The notes: generated by a model not told the origin, from the letters alone. Positions 17,516-28,134 are shown, counted from the first letter of the stretch. The stretch is 52,703 nucleotides of DNA from an uncultured Alphaproteobacteria bacterium (GCA_944393725.1 CALYBC010000015.1:1-52703); one strand, 5' to 3'. Made by a program: numbers and translations.

Positions 17516-18827
17516 CTTTCATTCCTTTCTTGCGTTGTTTTTCCTCACGCAATTTATCAAAATACTCTACCCTCTTTTTAATTTCTCGTTCAAAGCCGCG
17601 GTCAGCCGGATGATACAATTTAACTCTTTTCATTCCCTCCGGAAAATAGTTAGCCCCCGAAAATCCGTCTTCACAATCCGGATCATACTCATACCCTTCG
17701 CTATACCCCAACTGCTTCATTAACTTAGTCGGTGCATTAAGAATATTTTTCGGCGGCATCAAAGAGCCTGTCTTTCTGGCCAAATCAAAAGCGGCATGCA
17801 TTGCTTTATAAACACCGACCGACTTTGGAGCAGTAGCCAAATAAGCTGTCAACTGCATAATAGCCAAATCACCCTCCGGCGAACCAAGTCTTTCATAAGT
17901 ATCCCAACAAGCAATAGCCTGAACCACCGCCCCCGGCTCTGCCAAGGATACATCTTCAACCGCAAATCTGGTTAGCCTTCTTAGTATATATTTCGGATCT
18001 TCTCCGGAAGTAATCATTCTGGCGACCCAATACAAAGCCGCATCGACATCCGAGCCGCGTAATGATTTGTGTACTGCCGAGATAAGATTATAGTGTCCGT
18101 CACGCCCTTTATCATACACCGGAGCTCTGGATCGAATTATTTTAACAATGGAATCTTTATCAAAAATCTCACCGCTTTGAGCATAATTCCACACGCTTTC
18201 GGCCAAATTGAGAATATATCGTCCGTCACCATCGGCCACTTGTTTCATAAAGCTTCTCGCTTCATCATCAACCGGCAGTTTTTTACCTTCTTCTCGCTCG
18301 GCTCTTTGCAATAATTCTTCAAAATTATCTTCACTCAAGCGATTCAACACAAAGACCTGACATCTTGAAAGCAACGCGGCATTTAGTTCAAACGACGGAT
18401 TCTCGGTAGTAGCACCGACCAAAATTATGGTACCGTCCTCAACATATGGCAAGAAACCATCTTGCTGTGATTTATTAAAGCGGTGAATTTCATCCACAAA
18501 CAACAAAGTTCCGATTCCCTGATTAGCTCGTCTTTCCTGCGCATACTGGAATACTCGCTTCAAATCGGCCACCCCGGAAAACACTGCCGAAATCTGTTCG
18601 AAATACAGTTTGGTATTTTCGGCAATCAATCTGGCAATAGTTGTTTTACCGCACCCCGGCGGTCCCCATAAAATGAAAGACCCGATTTTTCCCGAAGCCA
18701 GCATTCTCCCGAGCGGTGCATCTTTACCTATAACCTGTTCTTGCCCCACAACTTCATCCAAAGTTTTAGGACGCAACCTATCGGCCAAAGGTCTTTTTAC
18801 TTGTGTTGAAAATAAAGTTTCTTCCAT
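17508..18827 (-). CDS. rarA: replication-associated recombination protein A (MgsA/RarA AAA+ ATPase)
   Basis: The 439-residue AAA+ protein is homologous to clamp loader subunits and the eukaryotic Mgs1/WRNIP1. It acts at stalled replication forks. Walker A GPPGCGKTT lies at about 55-63, Walker B is in LLFVDEIHRFNKSQQD, sensor 1 is GATTENPSFELN, and the C-terminal tetramerisation region contains SLMPPKNILNAPTKLMK. It heads the operon leading to acyP and has its own promoter. Confidence 0.96.
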   Translation of the reverse strand: MEETLFSTQVKRPLADRLRPKTLDEVVGQEQVIGKDAPLGRMLASGKIGSFILWGPPGCGKTTIARLIAENTKLYFEQISAVFSGVADLKRVFQYAQERRANQGIGTLLFVDEIHRFNKSQQDGFLPYVEDGTIILVGATTENPSFELNAALLSRCQVFVLNRLSEDNFEELLQRAEREEGKKLPVDDEARSFMKQVADGDGRYILNLAESVWNYAQSGEIFDKDSIVKIIRSRAPVYDKGRDGHYNLISAVHKSLRGSDVDAALYWVARMITSGEDPKYILRRLTRFAVEDVSLAEPGAVVQAIACWDTYERLGSPEGDLAIMQLTAYLATAPKSVGVYKAMHAAFDLARKTGSLMPPKNILNAPTKLMKQLGYSEGYEYDPDCEDGFSGANYFPEGMKRVKLYHPADRGFEREIKKRVEYFDKLREEKQRKKGMKDE

Positions 18828-18863
18828 TGTTTTACTTTAAAACGATTCGTTTTTACAAAGCCT

Positions 18864-18893
18864 AATATACCAAATTTATCAGCCAAATAACAA
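18864..18893 (-). promoter_or_regulatory. promoter of the rarA operon
   Basis: On the minus strand TTGTTA (18893-18888) and TATATT (18869-18864) are 18 bp apart, about 35 bp before the rarA ATG. It separates rarA transcription from the coupling-protein gene upstream. Confidence 0.5.
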
Positions 18894-21224
18894 TTATTTT
18901 TTCAAGGCAAACGGATTTTTATCATCCTTTTCATAAACATCAAAAGCCCCCTCTTTCATCCACCAATCTTTTTCATCGGTTTGTATTTTATTTTGCTTTT
19001 CCTTGATGGCTTGTTTTTTTTCTTTTATTTTATTCTCAATTTCCGCCCTGTCTTGTTTGTTTAACTCATCGACCTCATTAAAAGTAAAATCAAAATTTTC
19101 TTGCAGCTCCTGCAATTCCTCAGGTTTAAGCCTCATTTTATTAAACATGTCTCTGATTTTCGGAGTATTTAAATCCTTTGCGGTTTTATTAAACATAACC
19201 TCATCAGACAAGGTATAATCAGTATCCAACACCAACAATTTCTTAAAAGCATCATCATCATTAACCAATATATTATCGGCTAATATCGGACGATTATAAA
19301 ATCCTTCAGCCAAAAGGATTTGACAATCTTTAGTATCAACATCATTGTCCAACTCAAAATAATGTGCCAATTTTTCAAAATAGTAAGTATTGGCAAAATA
19401 CTTTCCGTCATATCGCTTTAGTTTTTCTTTGTACTGTGATATCTGGACGGTTTTTGTAGCGAAATTTGCCAATTTATAAAATTGATTACTCAACAATCTA
19501 TTGTTTTTGGCCTTAATGATTTTATATTCCGAACAACTTACAATTGTCTCCAAATCATCATGTCCATATGTTTCTTCAAGCAAATCCAGACTATTACACA
19601 AAAGCAAGGCTGCCGCTTTTGTCTTTTTTCCGCTTTCCAGAAGCGAGGACAAATTTCTAATTCTTAAATTATGCCCCACATCATCAAGCACCAACATAAC
19701 CGGCAGAGCATCAATATTATCTTTTTCATTTAAATTACGATACAATATTTCATCAACAAATATTTGATTTAATATTTTTGACGGATACGAATTAGCCAAA
19801 GAATACACCGTAACCGGTTTTAACAATCCGTCTTTTTCGTCAACCATGCCTTTGATAAAATCAAAATCAAAATCATTTCCGTCTGTTCGCTCGCGCACTG
19901 AAGGGTTGGTAAATATCTTAAAAGGCCTAAGAGTATAAACAAAAGCAATCTGCCTTTGCTTAGGTGACAACATAATTATTTTATTGAATCCTTCTACTGC
20001 CAGCTCCCCATATCCAAACAGCATAGCTTCATTATACAAAGAAACCACCCAAGATTTCCAATCTCTTTTTTCGTCATCCTTATTAGTAATATAATTATCA
20101 ATCAACCAATCGGTAATTGCTGCAAAACAAACATCTTTTCCGCACCACGGCTCCGGAATTCCGGCCCAACTTCCGATTGGCATGTAATTTTCTTCATCTA
20201 CCGTATTACTCAGCAATAAATCGATGGCCTTTTGTGCATAATTATCCGGCATATGAATATAATAACTCATAAGGATTTCTTTATCTTCTTTAGATAGATG
20301 TTTGCCAGATATTATTTTTTCCAAGAAGTAATCATTAGCTTTTGCTTGAGTAACCTTTGCCGTCCAAAACTCCAATATTGCGGTAATAAAAGTATATGCC
20401 AACAGATTCCAATAAGTATTTTTTTCTTTTTCGTTCACATCAATAATATATTTAGCGATTCGCTTAATATAGGCTTTTTTATCGTCGGGATTTTGCGGAA
20501 TATTTTTATGGCAAAGAGGATTCCATCGCGGATAGAAAAGATTTTTATCCGGTTCATCAACCAAATCCCAGTTATAATAAAAAACCTTTCCCAAAGTAGC
20601 ACGATATCCTGCTGTGTATTTAGGTAACGCTCCGGTCAAGTCCATCGCGATTATTGAAAAACCATCGGCATTAAGCATTGAAGGAATAGCTTCATTAGAG
20701 GTTTTTCCCGTTCCCATTTCACCCACACACAGAACGGATTCAGATTTTTTTGTGCTTAAGATGTCACCGGCAAATTTCCCCAACACTATTCCCTCATTGC
20801 CGATTATTCCCATTTTTTCAACATCGGAATGCTTGGCAAAATGATAAGTTAAAATATACCATAACTTAAAAGAATACTTTCTGTCTAAAAAAGCAAATAC
20901 CAAAGTTCCGCCCATCACCACCGGCACCACGATCGGAATCAGCAACAGCAAAGAGAACTGCATAAGGCGCATATTCAGCACCAATTCATTCCACCAATTC
21001 ACATAAATTTCCGCTATATAAAACGGATTATAAAAAACTTTAGCCCACTCACAATTCAAACCGTTTCCGGCAATAAGCCCCAGTGCATAAGCCCCTTCTA
21101 AAAGAGCAAAACAAAATACTGATATTCCCCAAAAGCTAAAATAAGTAAGCAACAAAACCGCGCCGGCATTTATCAATGCTCTGACGCGGCTTTTCTCTTC
21201 GGTGATAGAAATATTCTCACCCAT
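18894..21224 (-). CDS. VirD4/TraG-like type IV coupling ATPase
   Basis: The 776-residue protein has two N-terminal membrane segments (about 18-50 and 88-112) followed by a P-loop ATPase. Walker A is GEMGTGKT at about 168-175. A VirD4/TraG-like core follows (IIAMDLTGALPKYTAGYRA, then YPRWNPL). Walker B is VMLVLDD at about 509-515. The last 100 residues are highly charged and coiled-coil-like. Coupling proteins recruit DNA or effector substrates to type IV secretion channels. No VirB or relaxase gene is present in this window, so either the rest is elsewhere or the protein acts alone. It starts five bases after the pentapeptide-repeat gene. Confidence 0.8.
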   Translation of the reverse strand: MGENISITEEKSRVRALINAGAVLLLTYFSFWGISVFCFALLEGAYALGLIAGNGLNCEWAKVFYNPFYIAEIYVNWWNELVLNMRLMQFSLLLLIPIVVPVVMGGTLVFAFLDRKYSFKLWYILTYHFAKHSDVEKMGIIGNEGIVLGKFAGDILSTKKSESVLCVGEMGTGKTSNEAIPSMLNADGFSIIAMDLTGALPKYTAGYRATLGKVFYYNWDLVDEPDKNLFYPRWNPLCHKNIPQNPDDKKAYIKRIAKYIIDVNEKEKNTYWNLLAYTFITAILEFWTAKVTQAKANDYFLEKIISGKHLSKEDKEILMSYYIHMPDNYAQKAIDLLLSNTVDEENYMPIGSWAGIPEPWCGKDVCFAAITDWLIDNYITNKDDEKRDWKSWVVSLYNEAMLFGYGELAVEGFNKIIMLSPKQRQIAFVYTLRPFKIFTNPSVRERTDGNDFDFDFIKGMVDEKDGLLKPVTVYSLANSYPSKILNQIFVDEILYRNLNEKDNIDALPVMLVLDDVGHNLRIRNLSSLLESGKKTKAAALLLCNSLDLLEETYGHDDLETIVSCSEYKIIKAKNNRLLSNQFYKLANFATKTVQISQYKEKLKRYDGKYFANTYYFEKLAHYFELDNDVDTKDCQILLAEGFYNRPILADNILVNDDDAFKKLLVLDTDYTLSDEVMFNKTAKDLNTPKIRDMFNKMRLKPEELQELQENFDFTFNEVDELNKQDRAEIENKIKEKKQAIKEKQNKIQTDEKDWWMKEGAFDVYEKDDKNPFALKK

Positions 21225-21229
21225 TGCCC

Positions 21230-22336
21230 TTATCTTCCTCTTCCGCTTCTAAACGGAATTATCCGTCGTTTTGTATCTTTATTTTTCTGTTTTTCAGTTT
21301 CCAAACTGTCTTTCATAGCCTTACGTGCTGCAAGTTCCTTTTGCTTTCTTTCTTCAATAATTCTTCGCAATTCCTCATTATGTGAATTAGATTGTTTTTC
21401 CTGCTCTGATTTTGCATTATCTAACGCTTCTTTATCTTTAACTTCGGGTTTATCAGCTTTTCCGAAAACTTTTTTCCCCATTTTAAGCAAGGTTTCTATG
21501 CTCACGCCTTTATCTTTTTGAAAATCCCAGACTCCGAACTCCTTTCCGCTACCCAAGAACAATTCGGTGAAATCGACACCTTTATAATTTGCCTTATTTT
21601 TCTTTTTCGGAGCCATAATTCGTGCCAGCTCTTCGGGTCCGGGTACTCTACCCAAAGCTTGAGCAATTTGCTGCGGTGTTATTATACATTCGCTCAAATC
21701 CAAACCGACGATATTAACACCGGTAAAATCCACACCGGTAAAATCAACTCCCCGCAAATCGAGTTTGCTCAAATCAATATTAGCGAGTCTTATTCCTTTC
21801 AAACTGATATTTTTAAGGCTAAGCTTGTGCGGATAATATTTAGCCAAATATTCAATTACGGCTTGTAGTTCCTCCAACCCTGCGGCATCAATATCGACAT
21901 CGACCAAAATTGCATTTTCCAAGTCGGCATCGGTAAGCTTTACCCCATGCATTTTTGCTTTAGCAAAATTAGTGTTTTGAAGCACGGCACCGGAAAATAC
22001 GGCTCCGGTTAAATCGGCACCGGAAAGATTTGCTCCCGTCAAATTTGCTCCCGAGAAATCAACCCCGCGTAAATCTGCCCCCGAAAAGTCGACTCCGCTC
22101 AGATTAGCAACCGAGAAATTGGCCCCCTTCAAATCTTCATTGGCAAATTTTCCACTTTCTAAATTTTTGCCGACAAACTGCAAATCATCATCAAACAACA
22201 CCTTCGTATCGCCGCCCTGTTTTGCCACACTATGCCAGGTTCCCCCGCTGTCCTCCTCGGACAGTTCTTTTTCAAAAGCCTCGGTTTGTTCTTTTAATCT
22301 GTTTCTCAGTTCATCCAGTTTATGTTCATCCGTCAT
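21230..22336 (-). CDS. pentapeptide-repeat protein
   Basis: The 368-residue protein has two blocks of A(D/N)LXX-type repeats, about residues 50-145 (for example ANLSGVDFSGADLRGVDFSG) and about 175-215 (RLANIDLSKLDLRGVDFTG). They are separated by a non-repeat insert. Such repeats fold as right-handed quadrilateral helices. The C-terminal third is lysine/glutamate-rich, probably helical, ending in a basic RRIIPFRSGRGR. No signal peptide is seen. It sits directly upstream of the coupling ATPase and is probably cotranscribed, so it may be a partner or substrate of that ATPase; this is inference. Confidence 0.85.
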   Translation of the reverse strand: MTDEHKLDELRNRLKEQTEAFEKELSEEDSGGTWHSVAKQGGDTKVLFDDDLQFVGKNLESGKFANEDLKGANFSVANLSGVDFSGADLRGVDFSGANLTGANLSGADLTGAVFSGAVLQNTNFAKAKMHGVKLTDADLENAILVDVDIDAAGLEELQAVIEYLAKYYPHKLSLKNISLKGIRLANIDLSKLDLRGVDFTGVDFTGVNIVGLDLSECIITPQQIAQALGRVPGPEELARIMAPKKKNKANYKGVDFTELFLGSGKEFGVWDFQKDKGVSIETLLKMGKKVFGKADKPEVKDKEALDNAKSEQEKQSNSHNEELRRIIEERKQKELAARKAMKDSLETEKQKNKDTKRRIIPFRSGRGR

Positions 22337-22403
22337 CCCAAACCCCTGACTCAGCCCTTTATTAGGTTAAGATTACCTCATAAATTATATTTTTACAAAC
22401 GAA

Positions 22404-24161
22404 TTATCGCAAAATACATTCAAAACCTTGAGCAATTATCTGATTGCACAAAGATTTTAGATTTTGCTTTTCCGGCTTAACCATAATTCGATGATACAAC
22501 ACACCGTTAACCACGGCATCTTCAATAAACATATCATAACCGCTCAAAGCAGCTACATTGTTTTTTATTCGCAACTGTTCCTCAACGGCGTTGTTCATAT
22601 CGGTATAGGCTCCAAGTTGCAACAGTGTTTTATTTTGTGCACTCATAACCGTTTTTATTTGTTTATTAGCTTTTTTCTTAGCTGGGCTAACCTTTTTATG
22701 TGATTTATTATCCCCACCGTCAATCAACTCCTCGAGCCAACCGTCTTTATGCGCCCAAGCATTACCGCCGTCATCCCATCTTGGTTGTTCTTTAACTGCC
22801 GAAAGCATTACGACGACATCTTTATTAAAAGCTTTTCTTAAAGTGTCTTCAATATCAGCTATTTTTCCTTTCAACATATTTTTATCAAACGGCGACAATC
22901 CGGCCAAATAGTACAAATTACGCAAAGCGGCAGCTCTTTCGGCCAATATCTGTGCTTCCTTCTGCTCCAAAGCAATTATCGCTATTTCTTGATTCAACAA
23001 ATCGATTTTTTCATAATCCGGCAGTTTATCCTTTTTCTTCATCTCCCGCAATAATTCCTTAGCTTCAGACAGTTTATAGCGATTAGCCTCGTAATCAAAC
23101 GAAGCTTTTTCGACCGACCTATAAGCCAACTCTACTTGCGTCATGACCAAAGCCGCCAATTCATCAAAAGCTTTTTGTTTAACCCTTTCATCTTTTTTAT
23201 CGTTCTGATATTCGTTAACAGCGTTGAGTAAATTCATCGTAACTCTTTGGGCTTTATTAAACAGCTCGGTCTCATACCTTAGATCATCGACTTGCAAACC
23301 ATTGATATCAAGCCTGGCCACCGGAGGATAATCGACATAAGCCTGCCTTCTTGCCTTTGCGGTATTAAAAGAACCTAATTGTTCTTTGGCCAGTGCAAAT
23401 TCACGACGATTTGCGGCAGCGGAATCAGCAAAGATATCGGGCGTATAATTCTTGTCAAAGTCCTCCAATTCATAAAATCTCTTTCCCGTCAAAGACAAAT
23501 TTTTATCGGTCATTTTCAAGAGCTGCGAATATTCCGTAGAAGTAAACAGCAGCTGTTTTTTGATTTCACCTAAATTATTCAAAGCCACTTCCAGATTTTT
23601 GCGGTAATTAAGTTGCGGCACGGTCAATTCATCATTTTCTGCCTGCTCGTTAAGCTTAGTTAAGATTTTTCCTTGCTGGTTTAGGATTCTGTCAATTTTT
23701 TTAATTTGCTTGAGAGCAAAGATTTCCTCTCTTTGTAATTTGATGGCAGCCAAGCTCAGGTTTTGAGCAGATTTAGCGTACAAATTATTTTCGATATATC
23801 CCTGATTATCCGTCAACACGCTCATAGCATAAATATCGGCAAAATCCATTGCTCTCGCGGCATTATATAGTTTATCTTCTGGTTGTCCGGCATTAAACAT
23901 AGCCTCAACCGTATTAACGGGATTCTCATTTTTACCGTAAATCTTTTTAAACATATTCTGGGCCGAAACATCTGCATTATATTTTGCCGCTCTTGCCATC
24001 GCATAATATACATCAATTTTATCCGGAGCCTTTTCGTAAGTACCGGTAAAGACCAAATCGGTAGTTTGCAAATCATTACCCAATGATTTTTTATCTGCGG
24101 CACACGCCGCCAGCAACATCGTTACTGACAACATCAACCCGCGAGCGAAGTTCTTAATCAT
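22404..24161 (-). CDS. TolC-like periplasmic helical lipoprotein with C-terminal SPOR domain
   Basis: The 585-residue protein starts with a lipoprotein signal (MIKNFARGLMLSVTMLLAAC, lipobox LAAC, so the mature protein would begin at about C20). Long helices reminiscent of outer-membrane efflux proteins (TolC family) follow up to about residue 460. A lysine-rich linker leads to a terminal region of about 75 residues (LLQLGAYTDMNNAVEEQL and onward) resembling a SPOR peptidoglycan-binding domain. I chose the ATG at 24161 with AGGGGG upstream rather than 24194. The TolC assignment is tentative; SPOR and lipobox are clearer. It lies 67 bases upstream of the pentapeptide-repeat gene. Confidence 0.65.
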   Translation of the reverse strand: MIKNFARGLMLSVTMLLAACAADKKSLGNDLQTTDLVFTGTYEKAPDKIDVYYAMARAAKYNADVSAQNMFKKIYGKNENPVNTVEAMFNAGQPEDKLYNAARAMDFADIYAMSVLTDNQGYIENNLYAKSAQNLSLAAIKLQREEIFALKQIKKIDRILNQQGKILTKLNEQAENDELTVPQLNYRKNLEVALNNLGEIKKQLLFTSTEYSQLLKMTDKNLSLTGKRFYELEDFDKNYTPDIFADSAAANRREFALAKEQLGSFNTAKARRQAYVDYPPVARLDINGLQVDDLRYETELFNKAQRVTMNLLNAVNEYQNDKKDERVKQKAFDELAALVMTQVELAYRSVEKASFDYEANRYKLSEAKELLREMKKKDKLPDYEKIDLLNQEIAIIALEQKEAQILAERAAALRNLYYLAGLSPFDKNMLKGKIADIEDTLRKAFNKDVVVMLSAVKEQPRWDDGGNAWAHKDGWLEELIDGGDNKSHKKVSPAKKKANKQIKTVMSAQNKTLLQLGAYTDMNNAVEEQLRIKNNVAALSGYDMFIEDAVVNGVLYHRIMVKPEKQNLKSLCNQIIAQGFECILR

Positions 24162-24276
24162 AAAGCCCCCTGATTTTGTAACAAAATGTAACAAGAATTT
24201 AAAAGCTTTTTACCAAAATAATTGGTATATGTAAACCAAAATTAAAATTCTACAAACAATTTAGAGGTAAATAAAT

Positions 24277-25284
24277 ATGACTAACCCGATTAGAGTTGCC
24301 GTAATAGGCGCCGGCATGATGGGCAAAAACCATCTTAAAACATACAAAACATTGTCTGACTTTGAATTAGTCGGTGTATATGATATTATTCCGGAAGCAG
24401 CTGCCTCTGCTGCCGAAACATTTGGTATTAAGGCTTATAAATCATTAGAAGAAGTTGCCGCCGATGTTGACGCCGTAAGCATTGTTACCACTTCCGTGAC
24501 CCACGCCGAAGTAGGTCTGTTTTTCTTAAACAAAGGTATTCACTGCCTGATGGAAAAACCACTTGCCACCACCGAAGCCGAGTGCCAAGAGCTTATTTCT
24601 GCCGCACATCGCAACAATGTAACCCTTCTTGTTGGTCACATAGAACAGTTTAATCCGGCCATAGAACAGCTCCACAAAATTTTGGCCGATAACTCTCAAA
24701 TCTGCTCGCTCGAAGCCCGCAGAATGTCTGCCGCTTCCGGCCGCATCACCGATGTCGATGTAGCCATGGATTTGATGATTCACGATGCCGAAATCATCTT
24801 ATCTTTGGTAAAATCTCCGGTAGTGGATGTTCAAGCCTCTGCGGTTCGCACCAAAAAATCACCAGCAGGTAAAGATTACATCACTGCCATGGTTGAATTT
24901 GCCAATGGAGTTACCGCTGTTTTGACCGCTTCCCGTATAACTCAATCAAGGATTCGCACCTTGAATGTTACCACCAACGATAACTACATTGATTTAGACT
25001 TTATCAACCAAAGTATTGCCGTTCATTCGCAAGGTCGCATGCATGGTATTAATGCCAACGACTTACCGGAAAATCTACGCTACGGCTTAAAAGGAAGCGT
25101 TGAAAACTTGTTTATAATGCAATCACAACCTCTTGCATCTGAGCTCAATCACTTTGCTAACTGCATCAGAGGCAAAGAAACGCCGAGAATTTCCGGCGAA
25201 CAAGCTCTTGATGCCTTAAGAGTAATTTGGGCGGTGCAAAATGCCGTAAACTTTAGTTCCAATCTGCAAATGGCCGCAGAATAA
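24277..25284 (+). CDS. Gfo/Idh/MocA-family NAD(P)-dependent oxidoreductase
   Basis: The 335-residue protein has the N-terminal Rossmann motif VAVIGAGMMGKNHLKTY, the family EKPLATTEAEC with its catalytic-region lysine and proline, GHIEQFNPA and a substrate-domain DLMIHDAEIIL with the conserved histidine. Members oxidise or reduce sugars and UDP-sugars. The pattern is similar to GnnA-type UDP-GlcNAc 3-dehydrogenases of lipid A synthesis, but no gnnB aminotransferase is adjacent, so this is only a possibility. It is divergent from the lipoprotein gene and ends before a strong terminator. Confidence 0.85.
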   Translation: MTNPIRVAVIGAGMMGKNHLKTYKTLSDFELVGVYDIIPEAAASAAETFGIKAYKSLEEVAADVDAVSIVTTSVTHAEVGLFFLNKGIHCLMEKPLATTEAECQELISAAHRNNVTLLVGHIEQFNPAIEQLHKILADNSQICSLEARRMSAASGRITDVDVAMDLMIHDAEIILSLVKSPVVDVQASAVRTKKSPAGKDYITAMVEFANGVTAVLTASRITQSRIRTLNVTTNDNYIDLDFINQSIAVHSQGRMHGINANDLPENLRYGLKGSVENLFIMQSQPLASELNHFANCIRGKETPRISGEQALDALRVIWAVQNAVNFSSNLQMAAE

Positions 25285-25304
25285 ACACTTGCCAAAAATA
25301 AAAC

Positions 25305-25342
25305 AAAGGGGCATAAAAGAAATGCCCCTTTTATTTTTTTTT
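25305..25342 (+). terminator. strong intrinsic terminator just ahead of truA
   Basis: AAAGGGGCAT (25305-25314) pairs with ATGCCCCTTT (25322-25331), followed by a long T-run ending about ten bases before the truA ATG. Confidence 0.92.
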
Positions 25343-25352
25343 GAGGAAACCA

Positions 25353-26093
25353 ATGCGCTACAAACTCACTCTTGAATATGACGGCACCGATACTCTGGGT
25401 TGGCAACGCCAACTCGACGGCCCCTCGATTCAAGAATATCTGGAAAAAGTCTTGGAAATTTTAAGCGGACGACATTCAGAAGTTGCCGCTGCCGGTCGCA
25501 CCGATGCCGGCGTACATGCCTTGGCTCAAGTAGCCCACATTGACTTTGATACTTTAATGGAAGAATGGAAAATCCGAGAAGCCTTCAATGCCAATTTAAG
25601 ACAGCTTGCCGCTCCCGTCGTCGTACTTAATGTTGAAAAGGTGCCTGACGATTTTCATGCCAGATTTTCCGCCACCGGACGAGGTTACATATACCGTCTG
25701 CTAAACCGCCGAGCTCCGTCGATTCTGTTACAAAACCGAGTTTGGTGGGTTCCGGTTCCTCTTGATGTCAAAAAAATGCAACAAGGGGCCAAATATCTAT
25801 TGGGCAAACATGATTTCACTTCCTTTCGTGCCGCCGCCTGCCAAGCCAAATCACCAATAAAAACCCTAGACCGGCTTGATATTGAAAAAAAAGGAGATGA
25901 AATAATATTTACGGTTGAAGCCAAATCTTTCTTACACCACCAAGTAAGAAACATGGTCGGTACATTGAAAATGGTCGGTGAAGGGAAAATTTCTCCGCAG
26001 GAAATAAAAAATATATTAGAAGCCAAAGACCGCTCCAAAGCAGGCATTACGGCACCGGCCTGCGGTTTATACTTAAACAAGGTTACATACTAA
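25353..26093 (+). CDS. truA: tRNA pseudouridine(38-40) synthase
   Basis: TruA makes pseudouridine at positions 38-40 of tRNA anticodon stems. The 246 residues include the catalytic D51 in AAGRTDAGVHALAQV, preceded by YDGTDTLGWQRQ, and later FLHHQVRNMVGTL. I chose the ATG at 25353, which has GAGGAA just upstream; a TTG at 25341 would lie inside the terminator T-run. Because the terminator abuts the ribosome binding site, truA must be expressed by read-through or a promoter inside the preceding gene. Confidence 0.95.
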   Translation: MRYKLTLEYDGTDTLGWQRQLDGPSIQEYLEKVLEILSGRHSEVAAAGRTDAGVHALAQVAHIDFDTLMEEWKIREAFNANLRQLAAPVVVLNVEKVPDDFHARFSATGRGYIYRLLNRRAPSILLQNRVWWVPVPLDVKKMQQGAKYLLGKHDFTSFRAAACQAKSPIKTLDRLDIEKKGDEIIFTVEAKSFLHHQVRNMVGTLKMVGEGKISPQEIKNILEAKDRSKAGITAPACGLYLNKVTY

Positions 26094-26094
26094 A

Positions 26095-26138
26095 GGCAGG
26101 AATTCTCAAACCGTATTTGAAAACTCCTGCCCTGCTTT
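26095..26138. terminator. hairpin between truA and lepA, probable terminator
   Basis: GGCAGGA (26095-26101) pairs with TCCTGCC (26125-26131), with an inner TCAAA/TTTGA stem. The following T-run is only four bases, so efficiency is uncertain. Both flanking genes converge here. Confidence 0.5.
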
Positions 26139-26234
26139 TATGATATGTCGGACCACACACCCGACAATGATAATATATATCCTCGGATTTAAAATACAAC
26201 ATTTAATTTATATTTTTATAAAACTTCGCTATTT

Positions 26235-28043
26235 CTATTCATCGCCGATACGCAAAGCTTCAATAAAGGCCGACTGCGGAACTTCAACTTTTCCGAACTG
26301 CCGCATTCGCAATTTTCCCTTCTTCTGTTTGTCCAACAGCTTGCGTTTTCTGGTGACATCACCGCCATAGCACTTGGCGGTAACATCTTTGCGCAAAGCC
26401 GAAATAGTTTCTCTGGCCACCACTCTGCCGCCTATACAAGCCTGTATCGGAATTTTAAACAAGTGTCTGGGAATTAAATCTTTAAGCCGCTCGCAAATCT
26501 GGCGACCTCGCGATTCGGCTTCTGATTTGTGGGAGAGAAAAGCTAACGCATCAACCGGCTCTTCATTAATCAAAATCTGGACTTTTACCAAATCGGCCTG
26601 TTGATAACCGATAAGCTCATAATCAAAGCTGGCATAACCCGAGGTGATTGACTTAAGCCTGTCATAAAAATCAAACACAATTTCATTTAACGGTATTTTA
26701 TACACTACCATTGCTCTTGATCCCACATATGTAAGCTCTTGCTGCTCACCGCGGCGTTCCGTACAAAGCTTTAATACCGATCCCAAATAAGTATCAGGCA
26801 CTAAAATAGTAGCCTTCACCATCGGCTCTTCAATTGAGGCGATTTTGGTTGGCTCCGGCATATCAGCCGGATTATGCAGAGTAATATTTTCACCGTTGGT
26901 TAAATGAATCTTATATGCCACTGAAGGAGCCGTGGTAATCAAGTCCAAATCAAATTCTCTGCCTAATCTTTCTTGGATAATTTCCATATGCAAAAGGCCT
27001 AAAAATCCACATCTGAAACCTAAGCCCAAGGCGGCAGAATTTTCATTTTGATAATCAATACTGGCATCATTCAGCTTAAGCTTTGCCAGAGCATCCTTTA
27101 AGGCCTCATATTGGCTTGAATCTACCGGAAATATTGAGCAAAACACCACCGGTATTGAGGGCTTAAATCCTGCCAAAGGCTCGGCGCAAGGCTTTTTATT
27201 ATCGGTAATCGTATCGCCGACACTGCAATCTCCCACACTTTTGATACTGGCGGTAATGAAACCAACCTCACCGGGATAAAGAGCGTCCACATCAGTCATT
27301 TTAGGCGAAAATACGCCCACTCTGTCCACCAGATAGACTGCATTGTTTGACATCATTCTGATTTGCGTTTTCTTTTGCAATACCCCGTCATGGATTCTCA
27401 CCAAAATGATGACTCCCAAATAACTGTCATACCAACTGTCAATCAACAATGCCTTAAGCGGAGCCGTTTCATCACCCTTTGGTGCCGGCAATTTATGGAC
27501 TATGGCTTCCAGTAATTCATCAACACCGAACCCTGTTTTACCCGAAGTTTCTACCGCATCCGAGGTATCCAAACCGATAACATCTTCAATCTGTTGCTTA
27601 ACTCTATCAACATCTGCCGACGGCAAATCCACTTTATTTAACACCGGAATAATTTCGTGGTTATTATCAATCGCCAAATAAACATTGGCAAGTGTTTGGG
27701 CTTCCACGCCCTGCGTTGCATCCACCACCAAAATCGAGCCTTCGCAAGATGCCAAAGAGCGTGAAACTTCGTACGAGAAATCCACATGCCCCGGAGTATC
27801 AATGAGGTTAAGCTGATAAGTTTTTCCATCTTTAGCCGTGTAATTAAGCCTGACGGTTTGAGCCTTAATGGTAATACCTCTTTCCCGTTCAATATCCATA
27901 TTATCCAACACCTGCTCGGTCATTTCTCTTTTTTCCAAGCCGCCGCATTTCTCGATAAGTCTGTCGGCCAGTGTTGATTTTCCGTGATCGATATGGGCAA
28001 TAATTGCAAAATTTCTGATTAAACTTATATCGTGATTACTCAT
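26235..28043 (-). CDS. lepA: elongation factor 4
   Basis: LepA/EF4 is a translational GTPase related to EF-G that acts on stalled or initiating ribosomes. The 602 residues show G1 [15 protein letters not shown]3 [13 protein letters not shown]4 [12 protein letters not shown]-like domains, and the LepA-specific C-terminus ([22 protein letters not shown], quoted in part: [20 protein letters not shown]). Length is typical. It is a single-gene minus-strand unit divergent from the GNAT gene. Confidence 0.97.
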   Translation of the reverse strand: MSNHDISLIRNFAIIAHIDHGKSTLADRLIEKCGGLEKREMTEQVLDNMDIERERGITIKAQTVRLNYTAKDGKTYQLNLIDTPGHVDFSYEVSRSLASCEGSILVVDATQGVEAQTLANVYLAIDNNHEIIPVLNKVDLPSADVDRVKQQIEDVIGLDTSDAVETSGKTGFGVDELLEAIVHKLPAPKGDETAPLKALLIDSWYDSYLGVIILVRIHDGVLQKKTQIRMMSNNAVYLVDRVGVFSPKMTDVDALYPGEVGFITASIKSVGDCSVGDTITDNKKPCAEPLAGFKPSIPVVFCSIFPVDSSQYEALKDALAKLKLNDASIDYQNENSAALGLGFRCGFLGLLHMEIIQERLGREFDLDLITTAPSVAYKIHLTNGENITLHNPADMPEPTKIASIEEPMVKATILVPDTYLGSVLKLCTERRGEQQELTYVGSRAMVVYKIPLNEIVFDFYDRLKSITSGYASFDYELIGYQQADLVKVQILINEEPVDALAFLSHKSEAESRGRQICERLKDLIPRHLFKIPIQACIGGRVVARETISALRKDVTAKCYGGDVTRKRKLLDKQKKGKLRMRQFGKVEVPQSAFIEALRIGDE

Positions 28044-28134
28044 TTTATAATCTTTCTCAAAGCATAAAATTTATCTTACTCAACAACATACCGAAAAAAT
28101 TAAAATACGCAAGCATTGTTTTAGCCCTTTATGA

